This document shows positions 1-8,370 of a DNA stretch of 64,000 nucleotides, one piece after another. The stretch's first letter is position 1, and every line of letters starts with the position of its first letter. The stretch is from Sulfuricurvum kujiense DSM 16994. Lineage in GTDB: Bacteria > Campylobacterota > Campylobacteria > Campylobacterales > Sulfurimonadaceae. Where the stretch lies: assembly GCF_000183725.1 (NCBI RefSeq), contig NC_014762.1:930001-994000 (forward strand), written 5' to 3'. The notes beneath the pieces are model-generated. The model was not told the origin of the DNA. It saw only the letters and a list, made by a program, of their open reading frames with translations, and searched no databases. The translations under genes were made by a program, and so were the position numbers.

Positions 1-1028
1 AAGGGTATACCATCGTCGGTGCCCATACCGACTCTCCTCACCTGCGTCTCAAACCGAGTCCCCTGACTACTGTTTCGGGCGTCAAACGTCTCGGCGTCGA
101 ACCCTACGGCGGAGTATTGCTGAATCCGTGGTTTGACCGTGATTTGTCATTGGCGGGGCGTATCGTCTATTTAGACGGTGAAGTGCGCAAAGAAACCCTT
201 ATCAATATCGACCGTCCGATCGCCGTGATCCCCTCGCTGGCGATCCATCTCGACCGCGAGGCAAACAGCTCCAGAACGATCAATGCCCAGAGCGATATCG
301 TCCCGATTATCGCGACGGGGGACGTCGAATTTGAGAGCTTTATCCTTTCCCAGATACAAGACGATACCGGTGAGCTGACCCTTTTGGCGCATGAGCTTAG
401 CTTTTATGAGCACCAGAAAGGTTCATTCGTCGGTGTCGAGAGTGAGTTTATCACATCGGCCCGTTTGGATAACCTCCTCAGCTGCTATGTAGGATTGCAG
501 GCACTGCTGGAGACCTCGTATCCGATGATGTGCGCATTTATGGATCACGAAGAGGTGGGAAGCGAGAGCCATGTCGGAGCAGGGGGGACGTTTGTCGAAG
601 AGACGTTGCGCCGCATTGCCGGGAATGATTTTGAGAAGCTGATGCGCCGCTCATTGATGGTCTCGTGTGACAATGCCCATGCCCAGCACCCGAATTTTCC
701 GGGTAAACACGAGTCTGAGCACGCACCGCTGTTAAATCAGGGGGTAGCGATCAAGATCAACTCCAACCAGCGCTATGCGACAAGCTCACGGACGCAGGGA
801 CGGTTTGTGCAGTGTGCCCGAGCGCTTCATATCCCGACGCAGACCTTTGTGACACGCAGCGATACGGCATGCGGATCGACGATCGGGCCGATCACGGCAA
901 CCCGTTTGGGGATCGAGACGATCGATGTCGGTGTACCGACGCTGGCGATGCACTCTATTCGCGAACTTGCAGGAATCAGCGATGCGTTCGGTCTCTATCG
1001 CATTCTGATCCATTTGGGAGATTATTGA
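1..1028 (+). CDS. M18 family aminopeptidase (5' end outside the window)
   Basis: Zinc- or cobalt-dependent aminopeptidase of the M18 (aspartyl aminopeptidase) family, which trims N-terminal residues from peptides in the cytoplasm. The reading frame is open from the first full codon at position 3, so the N-terminus lies upstream. Visible family motifs are GAHTDSPHLRLKP at the very start (metal-ligand His and Asp), DHEEVGSES (catalytic and metal Glu pair), SCDNAHAQHPNF and, near the C-terminus, VGVPTLAMHSIRE (metal-ligand His). About 342 residues are seen, against 430-460 for the family, so roughly 100 are missing. The stop overlaps the next ATG (TGATG), which suggests translational coupling with the kinase gene. 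Confidence 0.9.
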   Translation, partial: GYTIVGAHTDSPHLRLKPSPLTTVSGVKRLGVEPYGGVLLNPWFDRDLSLAGRIVYLDGEVRKETLINIDRPIAVIPSLAIHLDREANSSRTINAQSDIVPIIATGDVEFESFILSQIQDDTGELTLLAHELSFYEHQKGSFVGVESEFITSARLDNLLSCYVGLQALLETSYPMMCAFMDHEEVGSESHVGAGGTFVEETLRRIAGNDFEKLMRRSLMVSCDNAHAQHPNFPGKHESEHAPLLNQGVAIKINSNQRYATSSRTQGRFVQCARALHIPTQTFVTRSDTACGSTIGPITATRLGIETIDVGVPTLAMHSIRELAGISDAFGLYRILIHLGDY

Positions 1029-2014
1029 TGCCTGAGATGATATCCCCCGCCGAACTCAAAGCGCTGATCGATCAGACCTATAAGGTCGAAGAAGAGTATG
1101 TCGCCCTTCGCCAATCGTATGATCATTTACAAAGCACTATCGAGCAGGTGATCGAGTTTCTCCCCAACGCTATTTGGATTGTGGAGACGGACGGGAGCAT
1201 CTTTTTGCAAAACTCGCAAGCCAAAGCGCTGGGAAAACTGTTCGATACGCTGCATCTGGACGAAGAAGACTATGAGATGACCTTCAAAGAACGCTCCTAT
1301 CTCATCAAATCGGCGCAGCATAATGAGAAACGGTTGTTGAGCGCCACCGACATCACCGAACAAAAGCGCAAAGAAAATCTCGCCACGATGGGGCAAATGG
1401 CGGCACATCTAAGCCATGAGATCCGTAATCCGATCGGCTCTATCGCGCTGCTCGCTTCGACATTGATGAAGCGGGTCAAAGAGGAGAACAAGCCGATTGT
1501 GATGGAGATCCAAAAATCGCTCTATCGGATCGAGAGGATCATCAAAGCGACGTTGATGTTTTCCAAAGGCTCAAATGCGCAAAAGAACGCTCTGCGGTGG
1601 TGGCAGATTCGCGAAGCGCTTACCAGCGCTATCGGCTATTACAGCTATGCTAAAAACATAGAGTTCGATTTTCCCGAAGAGGATTTTGAGCTTTACGGTG
1701 ATTTGGATCTGCTGACGATGCTTTTTACGAACTTTGTCTTTAATGCCATCGATGCCATCGAGCTGGATGAAGAGGAGGAGGGAAAAATACAAATCCTCCA
1801 TTCGCTGGAGGGGGAATTCCATGTTTTTGAAATCTATGACAGCGGTATCCCTATCGAGAACAAAAAGTGGCTTTTTGAAGCGTTTAAGAGCACGAAAGAA
1901 CGGGGCAACGGCCTGGGATTGGTACTCTCTAAAAATATCGTCGAGTCCCACGGGGGCGAGATAGCTCTTTGCGAGGGTGAACGCAAAGGGTTCCGTTTCA
2001 CCCTCTCTTCTTAG
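1028..2014 (+). CDS. flgS: FlgS-like cytoplasmic sensor histidine kinase
   Basis: Histidine kinase of 328 residues without a membrane segment. Residues 36-110 resemble a small PAS domain. The H-box AAHLSHEIRNP puts the phosphorylated His near residue 130. The ATP-binding domain has an N-box around NFVFNAIDAI, DSG at about 271 and GNGLGL at about 293. The architecture and the H-box region match epsilonproteobacterial FlgS, which phosphorylates the sigma-54 activator FlgR during flagellar assembly. I chose the ATG at 1028 because it overlaps the preceding stop and gives a sensible N-terminus; an upstream start at 812 would lie inside the aminopeptidase gene. Flagellar genes elsewhere in the window fit. 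A related NtrB-type kinase cannot be excluded. Confidence 0.75.
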   Translation: MPEMISPAELKALIDQTYKVEEEYVALRQSYDHLQSTIEQVIEFLPNAIWIVETDGSIFLQNSQAKALGKLFDTLHLDEEDYEMTFKERSYLIKSAQHNEKRLLSATDITEQKRKENLATMGQMAAHLSHEIRNPIGSIALLASTLMKRVKEENKPIVMEIQKSLYRIERIIKATLMFSKGSNAQKNALRWWQIREALTSAIGYYSYAKNIEFDFPEEDFELYGDLDLLTMLFTNFVFNAIDAIELDEEEEGKIQILHSLEGEFHVFEIYDSGIPIENKKWLFEAFKSTKERGNGLGLVLSKNIVESHGGEIALCEGERKGFRFTLSS

Positions 2015-2019
2015 AGAGG
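2002..2019. terminator. Hairpin spanning two convergent stop codons
   Basis: CCTCTCT and AGAGAGG form a perfect 7-bp stem with a 4-base loop. It covers the stop codons of the kinase gene (+) and of the GGDEF-EAL gene (-), which themselves overlap in the four bases TTAG. Only a short T-run follows on the + strand, so it would be a weak two-way terminator at best. Confidence 0.4.
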
Positions 2020-4215
2020 TTTCGGTTCGCCGAGATAATACCCCTGCAGATAGTCGATTCCCAACTCTTTGCATTTGTGATAGACCGCTTCGGAATGGAC
2101 AAACTCCGCTACGGTTTTTAGCCCTAAGTGTTTTGAGAATTCGGTAATCGCGGTGAGTATCGTTTGTGCATTGCTGTCGGTGTCGATGTTGCGGATTAGA
2201 GAACCGTCGATTTTAAGGAGATCCACATCGAGTTTGATGATGTGGGCAAAGTTGGAATATCCGGTACCGAAATCGTCGATGGCGATGCGGCATCCGAATT
2301 TTTTTACATCGCTGATAAACGTAGAAACTTCCGGATAGTTCTCGATCCCCTCACTTTCCAAAAGCTCAAAGATAATACGCTCTGGGTAAGAAGATTCGCC
2401 AAGTTTTTGGATGATGAACTCTTTGGTATCAAAAATATCATCGACCGATAAATTCATTGAATAGGTTTGAGGAGTCGTTTCTATCATCTTGAAAACTTCG
2501 TCTATAACAAATCGTGTCAAGTGTGGATAGAGACGGGATTGCCGTGCGGCAGGGAGAAAATAGCCCGGAGAAACGATTTCGCCGTTGTTGTCGATCATCC
2601 GGATAAGGGCTTCATACTCAACGATTTCTCGGCTGAGCGCATCAAAGATCGGCTGATAGTAGAGACAGAACTGTTTTTGTTCAATCGCCTCTTTGAGTTT
2701 TTTGCTCCACAAAATATTGTTTTGGTACTCTTGTCTGATTTGCATGGTCTCATCGTAGAGCTGATAGCTAAGACGCCGTTTTTTCGCCGATTTTAGTGCC
2801 ATATCGGCATTGGCGAGAAGATCGATAACATTGCTTTTACGGCTTCGTGCGATGTCCATTCCCATCGTTAAAGTAACGTAGATACTTGCACCTTGCAGGT
2901 CGTAATATTGCGATTGGAGATGATTGACAATTTTGAGTCGGGCAGCTTCCAGTTCAAAAGTGCTCATCGGTTCTCTCAACGCAATCGCATACTCATCTGA
3001 TGGCATTTTATACAGCTGCATCGGAAAATCTGCAATGGCTTCCAGAACAGACTGTGCCAAAGCAAGGAGTGTTTCATCCCCGATGGCGTGGCCGTAAAAG
3101 TCGTTAATCTCTTTGAAATTATCGATATTCAGGAGCATGAGGGCATAAAAACGGTTGGTTCGAATGTCCCGGATAAGAGCATTTCGGTTGGGAAGCGATG
3201 TCAGATGATCGGTATGGAGCTGGTGCTCAAGTTTCAGGTTAAGCTCTTTGGTTATTTGGGTATCCCGCTCGATCCTTCGAATAAGGATGCGAAACCCGTA
3301 GTGCAAAATGGCGGCAACAACTGCCAAGGATAAAAGACTGATGATGAGAAGATTTCGTATCTCTGTTTTGTACTCCGTAACATCTTCGGTAACGTCAAAT
3401 GCGCAGGTCATCATCGCGATAACATCGTTTTTATAGTTGGTCAGCGGACGTGATGCAATGACATAATCGCGTGAATCGACACTGTAGCGGCTGCTTTTAT
3501 TAAAGGTAAACGTTTTAGGCAGATGATCGAACAGAGGGTCGTTCGAGGAAACAATCGAATACCCTTGATAGGTTATATTATTGGATTTTGGAAGTAAAAT
3601 CTTAAGTTTTTTAGTATCGAAAGCGATAGCGCTTTTAATTCCCGAATGGGCATCGAGCCGTTTTTGGACACGGTTGATTTTGGCAACGGTCTGAATGATA
3701 CCGATAAATGTTTTGTTTTTAAAGATCGGTACGATTGTGATGACGGAAACATCGTAGATAGTAACGTCCAGCGTAGAGACGATTTTCCGGTTATTGATGG
3801 CATAGGCTAAAACCGGCCGTTTATTAAGGATATTGTCCCCGTATTTTTTCGGCTCCTGCATACGAAGAAAGTGGGCACCGTCCGCACCGATGAAGCCGCT
3901 CATATCGACCTCGCCGCGGTGTTTGGCTTCATTAAAATACGGCAATGTCAACTGATAGAGTTTTTCACGGTCACGTGCCGCGAATGCATCGACGATTTCA
4001 CGATTTCCCGCAATTTGGCAGGCCAGTTCACTGAGACCTTTTTGGGTATCGAGCATCGCCAAATCAAATGAGTTGCGCAAAAGGGCACGGTGAGCGGAGG
4101 TTTTTTCATCTAAAACATGTTTTTTGTCTTGGATAATAGTGAGGATGAATATGGTGATCAGCAAGACGACAAGAGCAATAGAAAAAAGTGTAGCACGAAC
4201 TTTGATTTTATTCAC
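2011..4215 (-). CDS. Membrane-bound sensory GGDEF-EAL protein, probable c-di-GMP phosphodiesterase
   Basis: A 734-residue inner-membrane protein with one transmembrane helix at about 8-28, a periplasmic sensor region (dCACHE-like) to about 285, a second helix at about 288-311, a GGDEF domain and a C-terminal EAL domain. The GGDEF active-site loop reads PSDEY (405-409), so cyclase activity is probably lost. The EAL domain looks active: EALIR (535-539), DDFGTGYSN, the KIDGS lysine and a TVAEF glutamate are all present. It would therefore degrade c-di-GMP in response to a periplasmic signal. It has its own TATAAT promoter and ends tail-to-tail on the kinase gene. The closest relative in this window is the GAF-GGDEF-EAL gene at 26145. 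Confidence 0.88.
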   Translation of the reverse strand: MNKIKVRATLFSIALVVLLITIFILTIIQDKKHVLDEKTSAHRALLRNSFDLAMLDTQKGLSELACQIAGNREIVDAFAARDREKLYQLTLPYFNEAKHRGEVDMSGFIGADGAHFLRMQEPKKYGDNILNKRPVLAYAINNRKIVSTLDVTIYDVSVITIVPIFKNKTFIGIIQTVAKINRVQKRLDAHSGIKSAIAFDTKKLKILLPKSNNITYQGYSIVSSNDPLFDHLPKTFTFNKSSRYSVDSRDYVIASRPLTNYKNDVIAMMTCAFDVTEDVTEYKTEIRNLLIISLLSLAVVAAILHYGFRILIRRIERDTQITKELNLKLEHQLHTDHLTSLPNRNALIRDIRTNRFYALMLLNIDNFKEINDFYGHAIGDETLLALAQSVLEAIADFPMQLYKMPSDEYAIALREPMSTFELEAARLKIVNHLQSQYYDLQGASIYVTLTMGMDIARSRKSNVIDLLANADMALKSAKKRRLSYQLYDETMQIRQEYQNNILWSKKLKEAIEQKQFCLYYQPIFDALSREIVEYEALIRMIDNNGEIVSPGYFLPAARQSRLYPHLTRFVIDEVFKMIETTPQTYSMNLSVDDIFDTKEFIIQKLGESSYPERIIFELLESEGIENYPEVSTFISDVKKFGCRIAIDDFGTGYSNFAHIIKLDVDLLKIDGSLIRNIDTDSNAQTILTAITEFSKHLGLKTVAEFVHSEAVYHKCKELGIDYLQGYYLGEPKPL

Positions 4216-4250
4216 TCATGAGCCTTGTTTGCGATATTGTAAGGTATACG

Positions 4251-4280
4251 ATTATAACATAGCTTAAACGATTTTGTCAC
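4251..4280 (-). promoter_or_regulatory. Sigma-70-type promoter of the GGDEF-EAL gene
   Basis: Reading the minus strand, GTGACA (4275-4280) and a perfect TATAAT (4251-4256) are separated by 18 bases, about 35 bases upstream of the ATG at 4215. Confidence 0.6.
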
Positions 4281-4309
4281 AAATACGTTACAAATTTTCA
4301 CTCTCAATG

Positions 4310-4984
4310 CTATTTAGGAAAGAGAATTGATCCTAATCGTATCATTGTCGATCCGCACTCGATGGCAAGTTCGAAGTCACTGCTCATCCCCATAGAACAG
4401 ATAGTAGCTTGAGGAAGGGTTTCGAAAATACGGCGTGTCGTCTCAAAGCTTTTGCGGATTAGAACAGGGTCGTCGACGTGTGCTCCGATGGACATTACCC
4501 CCTGAAGCTTCAATCTCGGGCACTCTTGCATAATTTGAGCGTATTTTTCATTGATCTCTTCGGGAAAAAACCCGCTTTTTGATTCTTCGTAGGCGGAATT
4601 GATCTGTACCAATGCACGTAAATACATCTCATCGCGCTCCAAGCGCTCGTTAAGAGCATGAGCCAGCTCGATCGAATCGATGGAATGGAGCAGATGGGGA
4701 CGGACGCTTAAGAGATGATTGATTTTATTTTTCTGCAATGTACCGATAAAATGCCATTCGATCGGTAAATCTTTCAACTGTTCGCTTTTGTTGATGAGAT
4801 CTTGAACTTTATTTTCGCCGAACGCCCGCTGCCCGATGTCATAAAGCGATTTGATCGCTTCTGCATCGACATACTTGCTTGCCGCGACAATTTTGACGAT
4901 ATGGTGGTCGCTAACCCGAAGACGGGCTTTTTCAACCTTCTCAATGATATGGTCAAAGTGCCGTTTTTGCTCTAATAGTGTCAT
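4310..4984 (-). CDS. YggS/PROSC family PLP-binding protein
   Basis: Cytoplasmic pyridoxal-phosphate-binding protein of 224 residues, the usual length of the YggS/PLPBP family, which is thought to buffer PLP and influence amino-acid balance without a known catalytic reaction. The PLP lysine is in VAASKYVD. Other family motifs are FGENKVQDL, IEWHFIGTLQKNK, VQINSAYEESKSGF and CSMGMSSDFELAI. Its ATG overlaps the rseP stop by four bases (ATGA), so it is probably translated from the rseP-pgsA transcript. PLP-synthesis genes pdxA and pdxJ also occur in the window but far away. Confidence 0.93.
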   Translation of the reverse strand: MTLLEQKRHFDHIIEKVEKARLRVSDHHIVKIVAASKYVDAEAIKSLYDIGQRAFGENKVQDLINKSEQLKDLPIEWHFIGTLQKNKINHLLSVRPHLLHSIDSIELAHALNERLERDEMYLRALVQINSAYEESKSGFFPEEINEKYAQIMQECPRLKLQGVMSIGAHVDDPVLIRKSFETTRRIFETLPQATICSMGMSSDFELAIECGSTMIRLGSILFPK

Positions 4985-6033
4985 TGCATCAACCTCGTTA
5001 TATCGTTATAGAGCCCCAGACTCATAAGTCCGAGCAAGAGTACCCAGCCTCCGATGGTAAGCTGAGTGATAACCGCTTCGCTCGGAGCTTTGCGGCGGAT
5101 CATCTCATAGAGATTAAACATGATGTGTCCGCCATCAAGTGCCGGGATGGGGAGAAGATTGAGGACACCCAGATTGACCGAGATAAGTGCCGAGAAAAAG
5201 AAAAGGCTCATCCACCCGTATTCTGCCGCATCGGCGGTGATTTTGGCAATACTGACCACACCGCCTACTTCTTTGGCGGGAACGATGCCGCTAAGGAGCT
5301 TTTGGACACTTTGGAAAATAAGCAAGGAAGAGGTATACGTCTCTTCGGTCGCATACGAGAGGGCGGTGAGCGGAGTGAACTGCAGGGTGTGGGTATCTCC
5401 GGAGGGGGCGATTCCGATCATCCGCTGCTGGATCGTCTCTTTGAAAATATTTTGCGTTTCGGAGATTTTAGGATTGACGGTAAGGATATGAACCGTATTT
5501 CCCCTCTCTATTCGAAAAGTCAGTGTCCCTATAGACGATTTTACGGCGTCGGAGATTTCATTCCATTGGGTAATGCGCTCTTCATTGATGGAGAGGACGA
5601 GATCCCCTTTTTGAAGTCCGGCGATATTCGCGGGAGATTCATGGAGTACGTTGCCGATTACGGGGGAGAGTGCCTGCGGTCCCCCTAATGCAAGAGCATA
5701 GAAAAAAAACCAGGCAAGGGCAAAATTCGCCAATGGGCCTGAGAGGAGGATAATAATACGCTGCCACGGCTTTTTACAGTTGTAACTGTCCGTATCGCAG
5801 CTGATTGCGCCAGGGTCGAGATCATCCTGCCCTTTCATCTTGACATAGCCGCCCAACGGAATAGCGGAGATTTGCCACCGCGTATTCAGCCATTGAAAGG
5901 AGACGAGTCTTTTTCCGAAGCCGATGCTGAAAACTTCGACGTAAACGCCGAATGCCCGTGCTGCAGCAAAATGGCCGAGTTCATGGAAAAAAATAAGTGC
6001 CGAGAGGACAAGAAGGGCGACCAGCCAACTCAT
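4981..6033 (-). CDS. rseP: RseP-type site-2 intramembrane zinc protease
   Basis: Inner-membrane metalloprotease of 350 residues that cleaves transmembrane substrates such as anti-sigma factors or signal peptides. The zinc motif HELGH lies in the first helix (about residue 17). A single PDZ-like domain occupies about 120-200 (GLQKGDLVLSINEERI), and the third zinc ligand is in the conserved LLPIPALDGGH near 290. E. coli RseP has 450 residues and two PDZ domains, so this is the shorter one-PDZ form. Starts and stops overlap by four bases with pgsA upstream and yggS downstream, indicating an operon. No sigma-E or RseA gene is nearby, so the substrate is unknown. Confidence 0.92.
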   Translation of the reverse strand: MSWLVALLVLSALIFFHELGHFAAARAFGVYVEVFSIGFGKRLVSFQWLNTRWQISAIPLGGYVKMKGQDDLDPGAISCDTDSYNCKKPWQRIIILLSGPLANFALAWFFFYALALGGPQALSPVIGNVLHESPANIAGLQKGDLVLSINEERITQWNEISDAVKSSIGTLTFRIERGNTVHILTVNPKISETQNIFKETIQQRMIGIAPSGDTHTLQFTPLTALSYATEETYTSSLLIFQSVQKLLSGIVPAKEVGGVVSIAKITADAAEYGWMSLFFFSALISVNLGVLNLLPIPALDGGHIMFNLYEMIRRKAPSEAVITQLTIGGWVLLLGLMSLGLYNDITRLMQ

Positions 6034-6587
6034 GCATTGCTCCGATTTTGGTAGGCTTTGCTAAACCCGATCAAATACTCGATGCCCGAATAAACGGTTA
6101 ATGCGACGGCAATCCAGAGCAGCATATCGCCAAACGGCCAGTGCATCAGCAAAAATCCGATGGCGATCATCTGTGCGACCGTTTTGACTTTTCCCGCCCA
6201 TGAGGCGCTGATATCGATCCCCTCGGAGAGTGAGAGGGTACGAAGTCCGGTGATAAAGAGTTCGCGGACGATGATGATATAGATCGCCCATGCTGATGCG
6301 GCACCCGCCATCATAAGACCTAAAAAAGCGGCGAGGGTGAGCATTTTGTCGGCTAGCGGGTCGAGGATCTGTCCTACGATGGTGATTTGATCGAGTTCAC
6401 GGGCAATATAGCCGTCAAAAAAGTCGGTAACACTTGCAATCACAAACAGAAGCGATGCCGCATAATAGTTCCAGCTGACGTGCCATCCCATGTCCGTAAA
6501 CACTTGAGGATTGAGAATGATCCAAAACATCACCGGTGCGATGAGAAGTCGCGCGAACGCTAGGAGATTGGGAAGGTTAAACACCAA
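6030..6587 (-). CDS. pgsA: CDP-diacylglycerol--glycerol-3-phosphate 3-phosphatidyltransferase
   Basis: Membrane enzyme that makes phosphatidylglycerol phosphate from CDP-diacylglycerol and glycerol 3-phosphate, the first committed step to phosphatidylglycerol. The 185-residue protein has several membrane helices and the full CDP-alcohol phosphotransferase motif (D..DG..AR........G...D...D), seen as DFFDGYIARE followed by GQILDPLAD. The start is TTG at 6587, with GTG in the next codon as an alternative; an AAGG ribosome site lies 5-8 bases upstream. It overlaps rseP by four bases and is the first gene of the pgsA-rseP-yggS unit. Confidence 0.93.
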   Translation of the reverse strand: MVFNLPNLLAFARLLIAPVMFWIILNPQVFTDMGWHVSWNYYAASLLFVIASVTDFFDGYIARELDQITIVGQILDPLADKMLTLAAFLGLMMAGAASAWAIYIIIVRELFITGLRTLSLSEGIDISASWAGKVKTVAQMIAIGFLLMHWPFGDMLLWIAVALTVYSGIEYLIGFSKAYQNRSNA

Positions 6588-6604
6588 TTTTGCCTTTTAG
6601 GGTT

Positions 6605-6692
6605 TGGTTTTTTAAGCGCGGTAAACTGCGCGTGGGCATCGCGCCGAGCGAAACCAAGTGTTAACGTAGGCTAACGGGCTTTGCCCGTAGCC
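6605..6692. other. GC-rich, hairpin-forming intergenic element
   Basis: This non-coding gap between pgsA and the SDR gene contains two hairpins. One is around 6616-6631 (GCGC arms). The stronger is at 6669-6692, where GGCT-A-ACGGGC pairs with GCCCGT-AGCC across a TTT loop with one bulged A. It sits 10 bases beyond the SDR stop but has no T-tract, so it is not a classic terminator. It may be a processing or attenuation hairpin or a copy of a dispersed repeat. Confidence 0.45.
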
Positions 6693-6701
6693 GTATTAAA
6701 A

Positions 6702-7475
6702 TTACTGAAACGTCGTCCCGCCGTCTACAACGATCGTTTGTCCCGTAAGCCATGAAGAACCGCTTCCGCAGAGGAACAGGCAGGCTCCCGTCAAATCTTC
6801 GGCTTCACCCATACGGCTAAGCGGCGAGCGCGCAACAACTTCGCTTTTGACCTCTTCATAGTTCGGGAACGCTTTAAGTGCATCGGTATCGATCGGTCCG
6901 CCGCTGACGGCATTGACCCGAATCCCTTTTTCTCCCAGTTCGGCCGCAGCGTAGCGCACCATCGCCTCAACAGCCGCTTTGTTGGTTCCGTGACCTGCGT
7001 AATTCGGGGTATAGACGAGATTGCCGGTCGAACTCATCGAGATGATTGAACCGCCGCCCACTTTCTCCATCCGTTTCGCCGCCTCTTGTGCACCGACGAC
7101 AAAGGCGTTGACGGTAGCGGTATAGATATTGTTCAATCCTTTAGGTTTGAGGCGCATGAACGGCCCGAAACCGCCGACTACGGCACGTCCTGAAATGATC
7201 GCATTGGAGATAAAAAAGTCGAGTCGATCGAAATCTTCGTCAAATTTGGCAAAAACCTCTTTGTACTCATCCGGCTCTAAAATGTTAAGGGCATATCCTC
7301 GGCATTTGACACCGTGATTTTTTTCAACATCGTTTGCGATTTCGGCCGCAATCTCGGCATTGGAGTTATAGGTGAAAGCGACGTTGCACCCCTGTGCGGC
7401 GAACGCATAGACAATCGCTTTTCCGATTCCGCGTGTGCCGCCGCTGATGAGTAGTGTTTTTCCTTGCATTGACAA
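6702..7475 (-). CDS. Short-chain dehydrogenase, enoyl-ACP reductase (FabL)-like
   Basis: Cytoplasmic NAD(P)-dependent SDR enzyme of 257 residues. The nucleotide-binding motif is SGGTRGIG (11-18). The catalytic pair is Y159 and K166, separated by six residues. YX6K is the spacing of enoyl-ACP reductases (FabI/FabL), whereas ordinary SDRs such as FabG have YX3K. This supports a role in the last reduction of fatty-acid elongation, although older annotations of apparent orthologues next to dapA in Helicobacter and Campylobacter call them steroid dehydrogenase or oxidoreductase. The start is TTG at 7475, which has AAGGAG six bases upstream; an ATG two codons later is less well placed. It lies one base after dapA in the same operon. 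Confidence 0.8.
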   Translation of the reverse strand: MSMQGKTLLISGGTRGIGKAIVYAFAAQGCNVAFTYNSNAEIAAEIANDVEKNHGVKCRGYALNILEPDEYKEVFAKFDEDFDRLDFFISNAIISGRAVVGGFGPFMRLKPKGLNNIYTATVNAFVVGAQEAAKRMEKVGGGSIISMSSTGNLVYTPNYAGHGTNKAAVEAMVRYAAAELGEKGIRVNAVSGGPIDTDALKAFPNYEEVKSEVVARSPLSRMGEAEDLTGACLFLCGSGSSWLTGQTIVVDGGTTFQ

Positions 7476-7476
7476 A

Positions 7477-8370
7477 TTAAGCTCCTTGTATGGTGTAGTT
7501 TTTCATGACATTTTCAAGCCGTTTCAGGTTTTCGGCACTCGGCGCGACAAGAGGGAGACGGTACTCCAATGTATCGATCAATCCGGCGATGTACATTGCC
7601 GCCTTGATCATGACCGGGTTGGATTCCAAAAACAGTGCTTTGTTGATCGGGAATAGCTCGTCATTGAGTGCTTTTGCGGCCGAAAAATCACCGTCTAGCG
7701 CTTTGGCAACCAACTGAGCTTTCAGATCCGGCAAAAGGTTTGACGTCACCGAAGTGATACCGGCTCCACCGTTGGCAAGAATCGCGTAGTCGATCGCATC
7801 ATCTCCGCTGAAGACTTTAAGCTCTGGACGGCGGGAGAGAAGTTCGATGGTACGTTCGATGCTCCCCGTCGCCTCTTTGATCCCGTAAATATTTTTGACG
7901 TCGTCGAAAAGACGGATAACGGTGTCGGCGCTGATGTCGACTACGGTACGTCCCGGAACGTTATAGAGCATAAATGGAAGCTCTGGAACCGATTCGGCAA
8001 TCGCTTTGTAGTGCTGATAAAGCCCCTCTTGGGATGGTTTGTTGTAATACGGAGCTACGGAGAAGATCGCATCGACGCCGCATGATTGTGCGGTGCGTGC
8101 CGCTTCGATCGCTTCGGCGGTCGAGTTGCTTCCCGCTCCGGCGAGGACTTTGGTGGAGGTCCCTTTGCACACCGCTACCGCGATTTCCATACAGATGCGG
8201 TCTTCATCGTAGGTTAATGTAGCGCTTTCCCCGGTCGTGCCGACCGGACAAACCGCATTGATACCGTTTTTGATCTGTCGTTGAATGAGATCAGCGTATT
8301 TTTGCTCATCTAATTTTCCGTTTTTAAAGGGGGTTATAAGAGCAGTCGTTGAACCGGTTACGAGATTCAT
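7477..8370 (-). CDS. dapA: 4-hydroxy-tetrahydrodipicolinate synthase
   Basis: Condenses pyruvate with aspartate semialdehyde, the first step of the lysine/diaminopimelate branch that feeds peptidoglycan. The 297-residue protein has the family length. It shows GTTGES (44-49), the catalytic Tyr in YNVPGRT (Y136, with substrate-binding R141) and the Schiff-base lysine in GIKEATGS (K165). Its ATG overlaps the stop of the M16 protease gene (ATGA) and the SDR gene follows after one base. The order pyrD, protease, dapA, SDR matches what I know of Helicobacter and Campylobacter. Confidence 0.96.
   Translation of the reverse strand: MNLVTGSTTALITPFKNGKLDEQKYADLIQRQIKNGINAVCPVGTTGESATLTYDEDRICMEIAVAVCKGTSTKVLAGAGSNSTAEAIEAARTAQSCGVDAIFSVAPYYNKPSQEGLYQHYKAIAESVPELPFMLYNVPGRTVVDISADTVIRLFDDVKNIYGIKEATGSIERTIELLSRRPELKVFSGDDAIDYAILANGGAGITSVTSNLLPDLKAQLVAKALDGDFSAAKALNDELFPINKALFLESNPVMIKAAMYIAGLIDTLEYRLPLVAPSAENLKRLENVMKNYTIQGA

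Noticed and set aside
812-1027. Upstream extension of the FlgS-like kinase
   Set aside because: The frame is open but runs through the end of the aminopeptidase gene and has a low-complexity, Asp/Arg-rich product; the TGATG start at 1028 fits better.
4978-5688. A 236-codon open frame on the + strand
   Set aside because: It lies wholly opposite rseP, whose protein has clear family motifs; the + strand product is low-complexity and charged with no recognisable domain. A shadow frame.
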